Of a stretch of 61,945 nt of DNA, positions 34,773 to 43,692 are shown one piece after another. The DNA comes from an uncultured Clostridium sp. (lineage in GTDB: Bacteria > Bacillota > Clostridia > Clostridiales > Clostridiaceae), in assembly GCA_900547475.1 (NCBI GenBank), contig URGW01000021.1:1-61945 (forward strand), read 5' to 3'. Made by a program: the position numbers and the translations under genes. Position 1 is the first letter of the stretch. Every line of letters starts with the position of its first letter. Under the pieces are notes generated by a model. The model was not told the DNA's origin. It was given only the letters and a program-made list of their open reading frames with translations, and ran no database searches.

Positions 34773-35144
34773 TCGTTTATCCCCCTATTAATAAATAATT
34801 CGTATTTATTCTACAATATTCTCCTTATAAAAGCAATACTTTATTTTAAAAACCTTTACTTATTATTTTCCTAAAAATAACTCATTTTAATTATCATTTT
34901 TTCATTTTTTAGGCTTATTTTTTTGTTTTTTATTATATTTTATATTTTATTTTAAAATTTTTTTGAATAATATTAATCAAAAATCAAAATTTTTTTATAT
35001 TTTTCAAACATTATATAACTTTTAAGTTAATTAATTACAATTTTTCTCGCAATTTTTGTTAAGTTTATAACTTAACAATTATATTTTCATTGCCTTTTTA
35101 AATATTAATTGTTAATTAATATACTAATTTATATCCAAATATAC
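34773..35144. other. Intergenic region upstream of the FMN lipoprotein gene
   Basis: 372 bp of very AT-rich DNA with no ORF. Apart from the perfect inverted repeat at 35056-35078, nothing stands out. It should contain the lipoprotein promoter. Confidence 0.5.
35056..35078. promoter_or_regulatory. Perfect 10-bp inverted repeat, Rex-like half-sites
   Basis: TTGTTAAGTT and AACTTAACAA flank TAT. The outer TTGTTAA/TTAACAA halves equal the clostridial Rex operator halves, but the gap is 9 bp rather than the usual 4. No T-run follows. An operator for a redox regulator is possible. Confidence 0.35.
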
Positions 35145-35678
35145 CTAATTTCTAATAGTTTTTCTTCCTTTAAACTGAGGTAATTTTTTTAAATGTCTAA
35201 CTACAATATTCCCTGTTAACCCTACAAATATCCCCGTTACTATTCCTGCTATTGATAATACCGGTAAATATAAAGTAACTCCTATATTCCTTACTATAAA
35301 AGCTGCTACTACAAGTTGTCCAATATTATGAAATACACCACCTGCAGCACTTACTCCAATAATTGAAACTTTTTCTTTAAACAATTCTTTAATTGCAATC
35401 ATTATTAAAAAACTAAAAATAGATCCAACTAAACTAAACATAAAGGAAGATAAATTTCCACCAAAAACTGTTGATAAAACATTTCTTAAAATTATTACCA
35501 AAAACGTTTCTTTATAATTATCTAGTGTATATAATCCTATTACGATAATTATATTAGCTAGTCCTAATTTTGCTCCTGGTGTTATAAAGGGAACTGGTAT
35601 CATTCTTTCAAACAAAGACAGTACTAAAGCCTGTGCAACTAATAAAGATATATATACCATCTTACTTGTTTTCTTCAT
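35145..35678 (-). CDS. Gx-family membrane protein (HepS1-like; EetB-like)
   Basis: A 177-aa integral membrane protein with about five hydrophobic segments. The family is often labelled heptaprenyl diphosphate synthase component I or Gx transporter; the diagnostic part is FITPGAKLGLANIIIV followed by RNVLSTVFGGNLSSF and GGVFHNIGQL. In flavin-based electron transfer loci it accompanies the NusG-II protein, as here. The ATG at 35678 sits 8 nt from AGGAG, whereas the GTG nine nt upstream lies on the box. It follows the NusG-II gene by 11 nt. Confidence 0.85.
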   Translation of the reverse strand: MKKTSKMVYISLLVAQALVLSLFERMIPVPFITPGAKLGLANIIIVIGLYTLDNYKETFLVIILRNVLSTVFGGNLSSFMFSLVGSIFSFLIMIAIKELFKEKVSIIGVSAAGGVFHNIGQLVVAAFIVRNIGVTLYLPVLSIAGIVTGIFVGLTGNIVVRHLKKLPQFKGRKTIRN

Positions 35679-35689
35679 CTTAATCACTC

Positions 35690-36076
35690 CTAATGAGATA
35701 ATATAACATCGTCATCATCTACAAAACTACCTTTTATCTCTACCATAACCTTGTTAGGTAAACAAACTAACGATTGTCCTACCCTACTTATTTTGCCTTG
35801 ATAAATACATAAAGAATCTGGACAATCAGCATCGATCATTTTTATAGTATCGTCCTTTATAATTATTTTATTTTCATGTCCATCTATATTTATATCAATA
35901 ATATCCTCTCCTTTATGCGCTGATAGAGGAATTTTAGAATAAACTTTACCACCTACAGTTATTTCTGCATAGGTCATATCATACTTATAACCCATGGCCA
36001 TACCAAAAACTATTTCTGGAATAAATGAGATTATTATTAATACTATTATGATTACTATATCTAATTTTTTAAACAA
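35690..36076 (-). CDS. NusG domain II protein (EetA-like)
   Basis: A 128-aa protein with an N-terminal membrane anchor (residues 7-27) and an extracytoplasmic NusG_II-type domain. The domain signature is DCPDSLCIYQGKI followed by SLVCLPNKVMVEI, which includes three Cys residues outside the membrane. It has no relation in function to transcription factor NusG. Proteins of this type occur with Gx-family proteins, ApbE and FMN-binding proteins in extracellular electron transfer loci, where they are thought to assist electron flow. It is divergent from apbE across 207 bp and co-transcribed with the Gx gene. Confidence 0.87.
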   Translation of the reverse strand: MFKKLDIVIIIVLIIISFIPEIVFGMAMGYKYDMTYAEITVGGKVYSKIPLSAHKGEDIIDINIDGHENKIIIKDDTIKMIDADCPDSLCIYQGKISRVGQSLVCLPNKVMVEIKGSFVDDDDVILSH

Positions 36077-36283
36077 GAACTCACCTCCAAATTCTTAATT
36101 ATAAGATATTTTCACACATATTCAAGGATTATTATATACCTTCAAACTGTTTTTTTCTACATATTTCAGTTTTTTTCGTTTAGTTATAACATTTTTCTCT
36201 TTTTTCCCTTTATTTATTATTATTATTATTATACTATATTTAAAGACCTTGTTTTCATTAATAATTTATTTATGGAGGTATAT

Positions 36284-37324
36284 ATGTTAAAACTTAAAAA
36301 TTTATTTTTCCCACTACTATTAATTGTTATTACCACACTAATAGGATGTAATAAAAATGCAACATCAACTTCTGAACCAATTTCAAGAACAGAGCTTTTT
36401 ATGGGAACAGTGATTAAAATAACTTTATATGATAGTACAGATTCAACTATATTAGATAAAGCCTTTGATAAAGTAGCTGAAATTGAATCATTAGTTAGTA
36501 TTAATGAAACTGGAACTGAACTTGATAAAGTAAATGATTCTGCTGGAATTTCTCCTGTTGAAGTTACATCTACTACATATGAAATAGTAGAAAAAGGACT
36601 TGAGTATTCAAAACTTTCTGATGGAGATTTTGATATAACTATAGGCCCACTAGTTAAACTTTGGAATATAGGATTAGATGATGCAAAAGTTCCTACTCAA
36701 GAAGAAATTGATTCAGTATTACCTTTAATAGATTATAATCTTTTAGAACTTAACAAAGAAGCTCATACTATATTTCTAAAAAACAAAGGTATGATGATAG
36801 ATTTAGGTTCTATAGCAAAGGGGTATGCTGCTGATGAAATCTCTCGTATATTAACAGAAAATAATGTAAACAGCGCTATAATCGATTTAGGTGGGAATAT
36901 TTATGCTCATGGCATAAAACCATCAGGACAGGATTGGAAAATAGGTATTCAAAATCCTTTTAATACTAGAGGTGATATTATAGGTGTCTTAAAAGTAAAA
37001 AATAAAACTGTAGTTACATCTGGTATATATGAAAGATATATTGAAAAAGACGGAGTAAAATATCATCATTTGCTTAATCCAAGCACTGGATATCCTTTTG
37101 AAAACAATATAGCAGGAGTAACTATAGTAACTGATAAGTCTACTGATGCTGATGCACTTTCTACTACTGTATTTGCAAAAGGCTTAGAAGAAGGATTAAA
37201 TTTTGTTGAGAACTTATCTAATGTTGATGCTATATTCATAACTAAAGATAATAAAGTTTATATTACTGATGGTATAAGAGATTCTTTTACACTAGAAAAT
37301 GAAGATTTTACTTTAGAAAATTAA
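36284..37324 (+). CDS. apbE: FAD:protein FMN transferase
   Basis: A 346-aa lipoprotein enzyme that transfers FMN from FAD onto Thr/Ser of exported flavoproteins. The lipobox is TLIGC (Cys near residue 22). Family motifs are MGTVIKITLYD, LVSINETGTELDKVN, GDFDITIGPLVKLWNIG, MIDLGSIAKGYAAD, the FAD/Mg site IDLGGNIYAHG, and HHLLNPSTGYP with DALSTTVFAKG. The ATG at 36284 is downstream of GGAGG; an earlier in-frame ATG at 36272 is on the box itself. The probable substrate is the FMN-binding lipoprotein nearby. It is divergent from the NusG-II gene. Confidence 0.94.
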   Translation: MLKLKNLFFPLLLIVITTLIGCNKNATSTSEPISRTELFMGTVIKITLYDSTDSTILDKAFDKVAEIESLVSINETGTELDKVNDSAGISPVEVTSTTYEIVEKGLEYSKLSDGDFDITIGPLVKLWNIGLDDAKVPTQEEIDSVLPLIDYNLLELNKEAHTIFLKNKGMMIDLGSIAKGYAADEISRILTENNVNSAIIDLGGNIYAHGIKPSGQDWKIGIQNPFNTRGDIIGVLKVKNKTVVTSGIYERYIEKDGVKYHHLLNPSTGYPFENNIAGVTIVTDKSTDADALSTTVFAKGLEEGLNFVENLSNVDAIFITKDNKVYITDGIRDSFTLENEDFTLEN

Positions 37325-37340
37325 TACAGAACAAAAATTA

Positions 37341-37373
37341 AGAGCAAATAAGTATTTTTACTATTTGCTCTTT
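37341..37373. terminator. Bidirectional terminator between apbE and the importer operon
   Basis: AAGAGCAAATA and TATTTGCTCTT pair around an 11-nt loop with A/T tracts on both sides. Confidence 0.7.
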
Positions 37374-37380
37374 ACTATAT

Positions 37381-38127
37381 TTAAATTCTCTTCCATTTAC
37401 AAACAACAGATTCAATATAATCTAAAATTATAAATAATATTAGCCCTAAAATACTTAAAATAACTATTCCTGAATACATATCTATATAATTTATTCTTGA
37501 CCATGCATCTTGAATAAAATATCCAATTCCCATATTAGTTCCATAAGCTTCTGCAAAAAATAATACTGAAAGCGCAGTTCCTATAGATAATCTTATATTT
37601 GTTAAAACTTCTGATAATATAGCTGGTAAAGTTACATGATAAAACATCTGTAATCTTGATGCACCTAAACTCATTAATGGATTATAGTTCACCTTTTCTA
37701 CATTTATAACTGCATCTCTAACTGAAACTATAACTTGGAATACAGTTATTAAGATAACAATTGTTATTTTAGAACCATCCCCAAGTCCATATAAGGTCAT
37801 TACTACTGGTAATAATGCTGTCTTAGGAATTGGATATGCAAAATATACTAATGGATTTAATATCTTATTAATTTTTTTTGAATATCCCATTACTAATCCA
37901 ATTATACTTCCTATAAAAAAAGATAATAATAATCCAATAAATATTCTATATAAACTTGCCAAAATATGAACATAAAAATCATTCTTGAAAAGTTCAGGTA
38001 AATGTAAATATATCTTATCTGGTGTAGGTAGAACTCTAGAGTTCATTATAATAGCACAAACATACCATAATATATTTAATATTATAAACCCTTTTATAAA
38101 ACTCCATATTTTCTTTAAGGCAGTCAT
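37381..38127 (-). CDS. ABC importer permease, SsuC/TauC type
   Basis: A 248-aa inner-membrane permease with about six transmembrane helices. The EAA loop reads NPLMSLGASRLQMFYHVTLPAILSEV-like and includes the conserved Gly. It belongs to the nitrate/sulfonate/pyrimidine-precursor importer group. The start overlaps the stop of the ATPase gene (ATGA). It is last of three importer genes that follow ubiX. Confidence 0.9.
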   Translation of the reverse strand: MTALKKIWSFIKGFIILNILWYVCAIIMNSRVLPTPDKIYLHLPELFKNDFYVHILASLYRIFIGLLLSFFIGSIIGLVMGYSKKINKILNPLVYFAYPIPKTALLPVVMTLYGLGDGSKITIVILITVFQVIVSVRDAVINVEKVNYNPLMSLGASRLQMFYHVTLPAILSEVLTNIRLSIGTALSVLFFAEAYGTNMGIGYFIQDAWSRINYIDMYSGIVILSILGLILFIILDYIESVVCKWKRI

Positions 38128-38879
38128 TTATCCCACCCCTTTTTAATTAAATTCTTTATATGAAGATATAATTCTAAATAATCTTTTTCTTCTCTATACT
38201 TCTTATTATTGAACATAGGGTTATCTATTACTTCTATTATTTCACCTGGCATGTTACTCATTATAATTATTTTCTTTCCCATATATATTGCTTCATCAAT
38301 ACTATGTGTAACAAAAAAAGTATTTATTTTATTTTCACTCCAAATATTTAGAAATAATTCTTGAGCTTCTTCTTTAATAATTGCATCTAAAGCAGAAAAA
38401 GCCTCATCTAATAGCAAAATATCCGGCTTCATCAAAAAACTTCTTACAATAGATACACGCTGCTTCTGTCCACCACTTAGTTCACTAGGATATCTTTTTT
38501 TTAAATGATATATATTTAATTTTTTCATAAGAGTATTCATTTTTATTAAAATATCATCATTTATTTTTTCTTTTTTTATTTTAAAAGATAAAAGACAATT
38601 TTCCTCTACTGTTTTCCATGGTAAAAGTCCAAAATTTTGTGGAATATATCCTATCTTATGAATATGAGGGCTTAAGCCCTTCGAATCTAAAAGAACTTCA
38701 CCCTCATACTCAGTTATTATTCCTGCTAGCACATTTAATAGGGTAGACTTTCCGCAGCCTGATGGCCCTATTATTGCACATATATCGCTATTATGTACAT
38801 TTAGATTTATCTTATCTAATGCTTTTATTTTTTCTCTTTTAGACTTATAGAAAACAGATAAATTTTTTATCTGTATCAT
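38124..38879 (-). CDS. ABC importer ATPase, SsuB/TauB type
   Basis: A 251-aa nucleotide-binding protein: Walker A GPSGCGKST, Q-loop GYIPQNFGLLPW, signature LSGGQKQR, Walker B ILLLDEAFSALD and switch His FVTHSIDEA. The IPQxxxLLPW stretch is characteristic of the nitrate/sulfonate/taurine group. It overlaps the permease start and follows the binding-protein gene by 15 nt. Confidence 0.93.
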   Translation of the reverse strand: MIQIKNLSVFYKSKREKIKALDKINLNVHNSDICAIIGPSGCGKSTLLNVLAGIITEYEGEVLLDSKGLSPHIHKIGYIPQNFGLLPWKTVEENCLLSFKIKKEKINDDILIKMNTLMKKLNIYHLKKRYPSELSGGQKQRVSIVRSFLMKPDILLLDEAFSALDAIIKEEAQELFLNIWSENKINTFFVTHSIDEAIYMGKKIIIMSNMPGEIIEVIDNPMFNNKKYREEKDYLELYLHIKNLIKKGWDK

Positions 38880-38894
38880 ATATATCTCCTTAAA

Positions 38895-39842
38895 CTATTT
38901 TATACCTACGTCACTAATTACATCTTTAGCTTTGATATCTTTAGTTAATAGTCCTTTTTCTTTAGACCAATCTAATACATTTTGAACATTTTCTTCTGCT
39001 GGTAAATAATTTGTTTTAAACTCTGGTAATACAATATTACCTCTCATATCTTCTGAATATCCTACAGTTGATATTATTGTATCTTCATACTCAGTTATAT
39101 CATTAGAGTTTATAAAATCTATAGCTTTATTATAAGCATTGTAGAAGCCTTTAATAGCCTTAGCATCTTTATCAATTACTTCTTGTAAGAATGCTGTTAC
39201 AGAAATCATTATATCTTTATTATATATTTTAGTAACTTCTATACCACCATCAGCAACTGCTGTGTCATTAAAAGGTGCTGGTAATATAGCAGCATCTATT
39301 TGATTATTTTTTAAAGCTTCAAGTCTAGCTGGCATTGCTGGTATTGCAACCTTTTCTATATCAGATACTTGTAATCCATTTGATAATGCTATATCATCTG
39401 CTAAATATTCTATCATTGTATTTTTTGATATACCTACTTTTTTACCTTTTAAGTCACTTAAATCAGTTATTCCAGAATCTTTTCCTGCAACTAATGTCCA
39501 AGAACCATTTGTTGTTCCAGTAATTTTCATATCCATATCTGAATTTTGATAAATTGAAATAGCTGTTTCATCACATAATACTCCATCTAGTTCTCCACCT
39601 TGAAGAGCCGCATCTCTATCGTTAGCCGCCTTAAATATTTGAAGATCTAAATCTACTCCTTCTTCTTCAAAATATCCATTTTGCTGTGCTATTACTAATG
39701 GAACTGCATCAATTGATCCCATTACTCCTACTCTTAATTTAGTTTTTTCTGTTTGTACTTCTTCTTTTTCACTTCCGCATGCAACCATAGATGCTGTAAT
39801 AACAGCTGTCATGGCTAGCGCAATAATCTTCTTAAGTTTCAT
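38895..39842 (-). CDS. NMT1/SsuA-like substrate-binding lipoprotein
   Basis: A 315-aa lipoprotein (lipobox SMVAC, Cys near residue 22) of the NMT1/THI5-SsuA superfamily: RVGVMGSIDAVPLVIAQQ, GYFEEEGVDLDLQIF, DLKGKKVGISKNT and a binding cleft with few charged residues around AILPAPFND. Such proteins bind small, often aromatic or sulfonated anions. The ATG at 39842 is inside the last codons of ubiX (11-nt overlap) with GGGAGG upstream. That coupling to UbiX-UbiA-UbiD suggests that the ligand is a quinone precursor or a related aromatic acid (inference). Confidence 0.88.
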   Translation of the reverse strand: MKLKKIIALAMTAVITASMVACGSEKEEVQTEKTKLRVGVMGSIDAVPLVIAQQNGYFEEEGVDLDLQIFKAANDRDAALQGGELDGVLCDETAISIYQNSDMDMKITGTTNGSWTLVAGKDSGITDLSDLKGKKVGISKNTMIEYLADDIALSNGLQVSDIEKVAIPAMPARLEALKNNQIDAAILPAPFNDTAVADGGIEVTKIYNKDIMISVTAFLQEVIDKDAKAIKGFYNAYNKAIDFINSNDITEYEDTIISTVGYSEDMRGNIVLPEFKTNYLPAEENVQNVLDWSKEKGLLTKDIKAKDVISDVGIK

Positions 39843-40422
39843 ATTCTGTATCCTCCCATTTGTCAAATAAATTATTATCTATATTAAGATAATTTACTAT
39901 TTTACCTACCATGAAATTAACTAAATCATCAATTGTTTGCGGATGATTGTAAAATCCCGGCATAGCAGGTATAATAGTTCCACCTATTCTTGATAACTTA
40001 TACATATTTTCTAAATGTATAGAATTAAAAGGAGTTTCTCTTGGAACTATTATTAATTTTCTTCCTTCTTTTAGAGCTACATCTGCAGCCCTACATAATA
40101 AATTCTTAGATAATCCATGACTTATTTCTGCCAATGTCCCCATAGAACATGGAACTATAATAACAGCATCAAATCCATGCGACCCACTAGCTACCCCAGA
40201 AAATAAATTATTATTATCTTCAAGCTTCACATTACTATATGTATCTTTAAGCTCTTCAATCCAAGTTTTTAAATCTAAAGAAAGTTCATACTTAAAAACT
40301 TGCTTACCTTTATCTGTAGAAATTACGTTAGTTTGAATTCCTTTGCTTACTAAAACTTCTATAAGTCTTTTAGCATAAATACTTCCACTTGCTCCTGTAA
40401 TTCCAACCACTATTTTTTTCAT
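39832..40422 (-). CDS. ubiX: Flavin prenyltransferase
   Basis: A 196-aa enzyme that makes prenylated FMN, the cofactor of UbiD decarboxylases. Motifs are GITGASGSIYAKRL, a Ser-containing ASGSHGFDAVIIVPCSMGTLAEI and LIIVPRETPFNSIHLENM, with AMPGFYNHPQTIDDLV at the C-terminal side, all typical. The gene overlaps the downstream binding-protein gene by 11 nt and follows ubiA by 12 nt, so all three steps are co-expressed. Confidence 0.95.
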   Translation of the reverse strand: MKKIVVGITGASGSIYAKRLIEVLVSKGIQTNVISTDKGKQVFKYELSLDLKTWIEELKDTYSNVKLEDNNNLFSGVASGSHGFDAVIIVPCSMGTLAEISHGLSKNLLCRAADVALKEGRKLIIVPRETPFNSIHLENMYKLSRIGGTIIPAMPGFYNHPQTIDDLVNFMVGKIVNYLNIDNNLFDKWEDTEYET

Positions 40423-40434
40423 AATATTACTCTC

Positions 40435-41310
40435 CTAAATTAAACAATCAATTAATCCAGTTAGTAAAAATACTATACTTATTACTTGATTTATACTATA
40501 AGATGCTATCTTAACATTTTTCAGATTATCTTCTGTAACCATTTTATGTTGTATTATAAATAATACTGTATTTATAATTAATCCTATATAATATATAATT
40601 CCTAATTCAGGTGATAATACCCCTACAATAAATAAAAACATTACTGCTAATACATGAAATGCAGATGATATATTTAATGCATTTTTAATCCCAAACTTAG
40701 CTGGAATTGAATGTATTCCATTCTTAGTATCAAAATCATAATCTTGAGCTCCATAAATTATATCAAAGCCTGCTACCCATAATGTATTAGCTGCTCCCAT
40801 AACTAACGGAATTAATGATATTTTTCCTGTAACTGCAAGCCAAGCTCCCACTGGTGCTGCTGCTGAAGTTACACCTAATACTAAATGACACATCCAAGTA
40901 AATCTTTTTGTATACGAATATATAATCATTAAGAATAATGCTATTGGTGATAATATTAAGCAAATAGTATTTAGCTTCCATGTAGCAAATACCATAATTC
41001 CAAAGCATACAATAACAAAGACTAATACTTCCTTCTTATTCATTAACCCTTGTGGCAATTGTCTAGTTGCTGTTCTAGGATTTTTTGCATCAATCTCAGC
41101 ATCAATTACTCTATTTAAAGCATTAGCCCCTGTTCTTGCTCCCATAAAAGCAACTAATATCCAAAATATAACCATTGGCTTTAATTTGCCTTCTCCAGCT
41201 AATAACATTGATATTAAAGCAAATGATAATGAAAATATAGTATGAGAAAACATTACTAATACTCCATAATCATTTATTTTTTTAAATATTTTTCTCAAAT
41301 CCGTATTCAC
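40435..41310 (-). CDS. ubiA: UbiA-family aromatic prenyltransferase, MqnP-like
   Basis: A 291-aa membrane protein with about eight helices. The two Asp-rich prenyl-diphosphate motifs are NRVIDAEIDAKNPRTA and GAQDYDFDTKNG. The form DAEIDAKNPRTATRQLPQG is that of the MqnP-like branch (aromatic acid prenylation in the futalosine menaquinone pathway) rather than MenA. It would attach the polyprenyl tail from the synthase at 46953-47918 to an aromatic acid. Its start lies inside the end of ubiD (29-nt overlap), showing tight coupling to the decarboxylase. Confidence 0.87.
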   Translation of the reverse strand: MNTDLRKIFKKINDYGVLVMFSHTIFSLSFALISMLLAGEGKLKPMVIFWILVAFMGARTGANALNRVIDAEIDAKNPRTATRQLPQGLMNKKEVLVFVIVCFGIMVFATWKLNTICLILSPIALFLMIIYSYTKRFTWMCHLVLGVTSAAAPVGAWLAVTGKISLIPLVMGAANTLWVAGFDIIYGAQDYDFDTKNGIHSIPAKFGIKNALNISSAFHVLAVMFLFIVGVLSPELGIIYYIGLIINTVLFIIQHKMVTEDNLKNVKIASYSINQVISIVFLLTGLIDCLI

Positions 41311-43126
41311 TCCATCTCTTAGTTACCTTTTTCTTTATCTTTTCAGACATAACTATATCATCTGGCCATTCCCTATTATGTCCTTCCTCTTTCCATTTCT
41401 TTGTTGCATCAATTCCTAAACGATGTCCAAAGAAATCATCACTATCAAAATTAGCCTCTTCAATTAATAAATCTCTTTTAGCATCTATATTATTAAATAC
41501 TTTCCAAGCTACTGTTGAAACATCATTTGCATCAACTTCTTTATCAACGACGATTAAGAACTTATTATATTTCATATCTTCATGTTTCCATAGGTCTTTA
41601 ATTAACTTTTTAGCATCATTAGGCTCACTTTTATTAATTGATATAATTAAGGCTCCTTGCATAGCTCCCTTTATAGGATAATTAAAACTAGCTATTTTTT
41701 CATTATTCTCTAGATATTTATCCAACTCTAATGAAGTTTTAACTTGGCAATTCCATTTAATATCATTACCTTCTGCTTTAAATTTCTTAGTAGCATCTAC
41801 TCCTAATCTATATCCATAATGATCATTTGCTGAAGCATGATCTAGAGCATCTAATGGTCCTTCTGAGAATACTAAATCCTTATTCATATCTATTGATTCA
41901 AAAACCTGCTTTGTCACAGCCTTTATATCATGAGGATTAATTAACTCATCTACTACTATTATCATTTTTGCATACATCATTTGACCCATTCCCCATAGCG
42001 AGTTCATAACCTTTTTACCATGACCTGGGAATCTCTTTTTAATAGAAACTATTACACAGTTATGAAATACTCCTTCAAATGGCAATGAGTAATCCACTAT
42101 TTCTGGATAAACCATTTTTAATAATGGTAAAAATGCACGCTCTGTAGCCTTACTCATATAACAATCTTCCATAGGAGGTCTACCTACTATAGTGGTTGGA
42201 TAAACTGCTTTCTTTTTGTGAGTTATACATGTTACATGAAATACAGGGTACATATCAGCTAAGGAATAATAACCTGTATGGTCTCCAAATGGTCCTTCTA
42301 ATCTTAATGGCTCATTTACATCAACATATCCTTCTAATACAAACTCTGCATCAGCTGGAACATATATATCATTAGTTATTGACTTAACCATTTTTACTGG
42401 CCATTTTCTTAAATATCCTGCAAACATCATCTCATCAATCATTTTAGGTAATGGTGCAATAGCTGAAAATGTAATTGCAGGATCACATCCTATTGCTACT
42501 GAAACTGGCATCTTACCGCCTAATTTACTATATTTATCATATATCTCTCTTCCATCTTTATGCCAATGCCAATGCATTCCTGTAGTATTCTTATCATATA
42601 TCTGCATACGATACATACCAGTGTTTTGTACACCTGTGTCTGGATCTTTAGTCATTACTAATGGTAATGTAATAAATTTCCCTCCATCATCTGGCCAACA
42701 TTTTAAAACAGGTATAGTAGATAAATCTGGGTCATGCTCTATTACTTCTTGGCAAGCACCTTTTATGGGAAGTCTCCATGGTAATACAGCTAATAATCTT
42801 GTCAATCTTGGTATAGACTTAATTAAATTAGGTATTTTTATATAATTTTGCATATTGATTAAATTAACTATATCTTCTTCAACTTCTTCTAATTTATCTA
42901 CACCAAGAGCTAAACTCATACGTTGGTAACTGCCCATAGCATTAATTAATACAGGATATTTAGAACCTTTAACATTTTCAAATAACAATGCTGGTCCAAC
43001 TTCTTTTGAAACTCTATCAGTTATTTCTGTTATCTCTAAATCTGGGTCAACTTCAGCTGTTATACGCTTTAATTGTCCTTTACTTTCTAACACCTTCATA
43101 AAGGCTTGTATATCCTTAAAAGACAT
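41282..43126 (-). CDS. ubiD: UbiD-family prenyl-FMN-dependent decarboxylase
   Basis: A 614-aa cytoplasmic decarboxylase, of the long UbiD form. The opening is SFKDIQAFMKVLESKGQLKRI. The prFMN/metal region includes GMYRMQIYDKNTTGMHWHWHKDG and LEGPFGDHTGYYS, with the catalytic Glu-Arg-Glu neighbourhood (EFVLEGYVD, GRPPMED). A second copy of a short C-terminal motif (DHYGYRLGVDATKKF and DDFFGHRLGIDATKKW) is visible. Its likely substrate is a prenylated aromatic acid made by the adjacent UbiA protein. The classical MenA route needs no separate UbiD step, so the pathway is not the standard DHNA one. Confidence 0.93.
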   Translation of the reverse strand: MSFKDIQAFMKVLESKGQLKRITAEVDPDLEITEITDRVSKEVGPALLFENVKGSKYPVLINAMGSYQRMSLALGVDKLEEVEEDIVNLINMQNYIKIPNLIKSIPRLTRLLAVLPWRLPIKGACQEVIEHDPDLSTIPVLKCWPDDGGKFITLPLVMTKDPDTGVQNTGMYRMQIYDKNTTGMHWHWHKDGREIYDKYSKLGGKMPVSVAIGCDPAITFSAIAPLPKMIDEMMFAGYLRKWPVKMVKSITNDIYVPADAEFVLEGYVDVNEPLRLEGPFGDHTGYYSLADMYPVFHVTCITHKKKAVYPTTIVGRPPMEDCYMSKATERAFLPLLKMVYPEIVDYSLPFEGVFHNCVIVSIKKRFPGHGKKVMNSLWGMGQMMYAKMIIVVDELINPHDIKAVTKQVFESIDMNKDLVFSEGPLDALDHASANDHYGYRLGVDATKKFKAEGNDIKWNCQVKTSLELDKYLENNEKIASFNYPIKGAMQGALIISINKSEPNDAKKLIKDLWKHEDMKYNKFLIVVDKEVDANDVSTVAWKVFNNIDAKRDLLIEEANFDSDDFFGHRLGIDATKKWKEEGHNREWPDDIVMSEKIKKKVTKRWSEYGFEKNI

Positions 43127-43272
43127 ATTTTCCTCCTTAGTTAAATCATAATATTAGATAATTTATTTTCTCTATAATAATTAAATTATCTTTAAATATT
43201 TAGTTTACATATGTATTTTTATTGGCTTTAATATTATAATTATTAGAAAACATAATATTAAAGGAGATTTAT

Positions 43273-43653
43273 ATGTTACATATATCAGAAAAGTTTAAAA
43301 ATCATGAGATTAATTGTACAGCTATTAATATAGGGAATGACTGGAACATAACTATATATGGTGGTGATATTCCACATATAGGTGCAGTTGCAATTGGTAT
43401 TCCTGTAACTTTAGCTCACGATATAAACAAATTAACCTCATCTTCATCATTAATAACAGTACCTGGGCATAAAGAAGATGAAATAGTAAATAAATCTGCA
43501 AAACTACTAGCAAAACAACTTAATACAACTGTAGTAGTATCTTGTGGTATACATATAAAAAATATTACTTTTGATGAAATCAATATATTAAATAATACTA
43601 TAGATAACTTAATTACTAAATTATCTATTAATATAAAAAACTATAAAATTTAA
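43273..43653 (+). CDS. LpdD-like protein (putative prenylated-flavin chaperone)
   Basis: A 126-aa protein. The core GGDIPHIGAVAIGIP, then SSSLITVPGHKEDEIVNKSAKLLAKQL and VVVSCGIHI, matches my recollection of the LpdD / bacterial PAC-like family found beside UbiX/UbiD pairs such as gallate decarboxylase (LpdB, LpdC, LpdD). There is no signal peptide or membrane helix. It is divergent from ubiD (146 bp between starts), with AAGGAG before the ATG. It probably helps mature or load the UbiD enzyme; the assignment rests on motif memory plus context. Confidence 0.7.
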   Translation: MLHISEKFKNHEINCTAINIGNDWNITIYGGDIPHIGAVAIGIPVTLAHDINKLTSSSSLITVPGHKEDEIVNKSAKLLAKQLNTTVVVSCGIHIKNITFDEINILNNTIDNLITKLSINIKNYKI

Positions 43654-43659
43654 GAAAAT

Positions 43660-43692
43660 ACAGCTGCTACAACTAGTAACAGCTTTATTTCT
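43660..43692. terminator. Bidirectional terminator between convergent genes
   Basis: CAGCTG-TAC and GTA-CAGCTT arms pair around ACTAGT-like sequence with A/T tracts outside. It separates the LpdD-like and aminotransferase genes. Confidence 0.55.

Noticed and set aside
36208..36237. TTA/ATT microsatellite between the NusG-II and apbE genes as a phase-variation switch
   Set aside because: About seven imperfect triplets in a very AT-rich spacer; a three-base unit outside coding sequence gives no clear switching mechanism.
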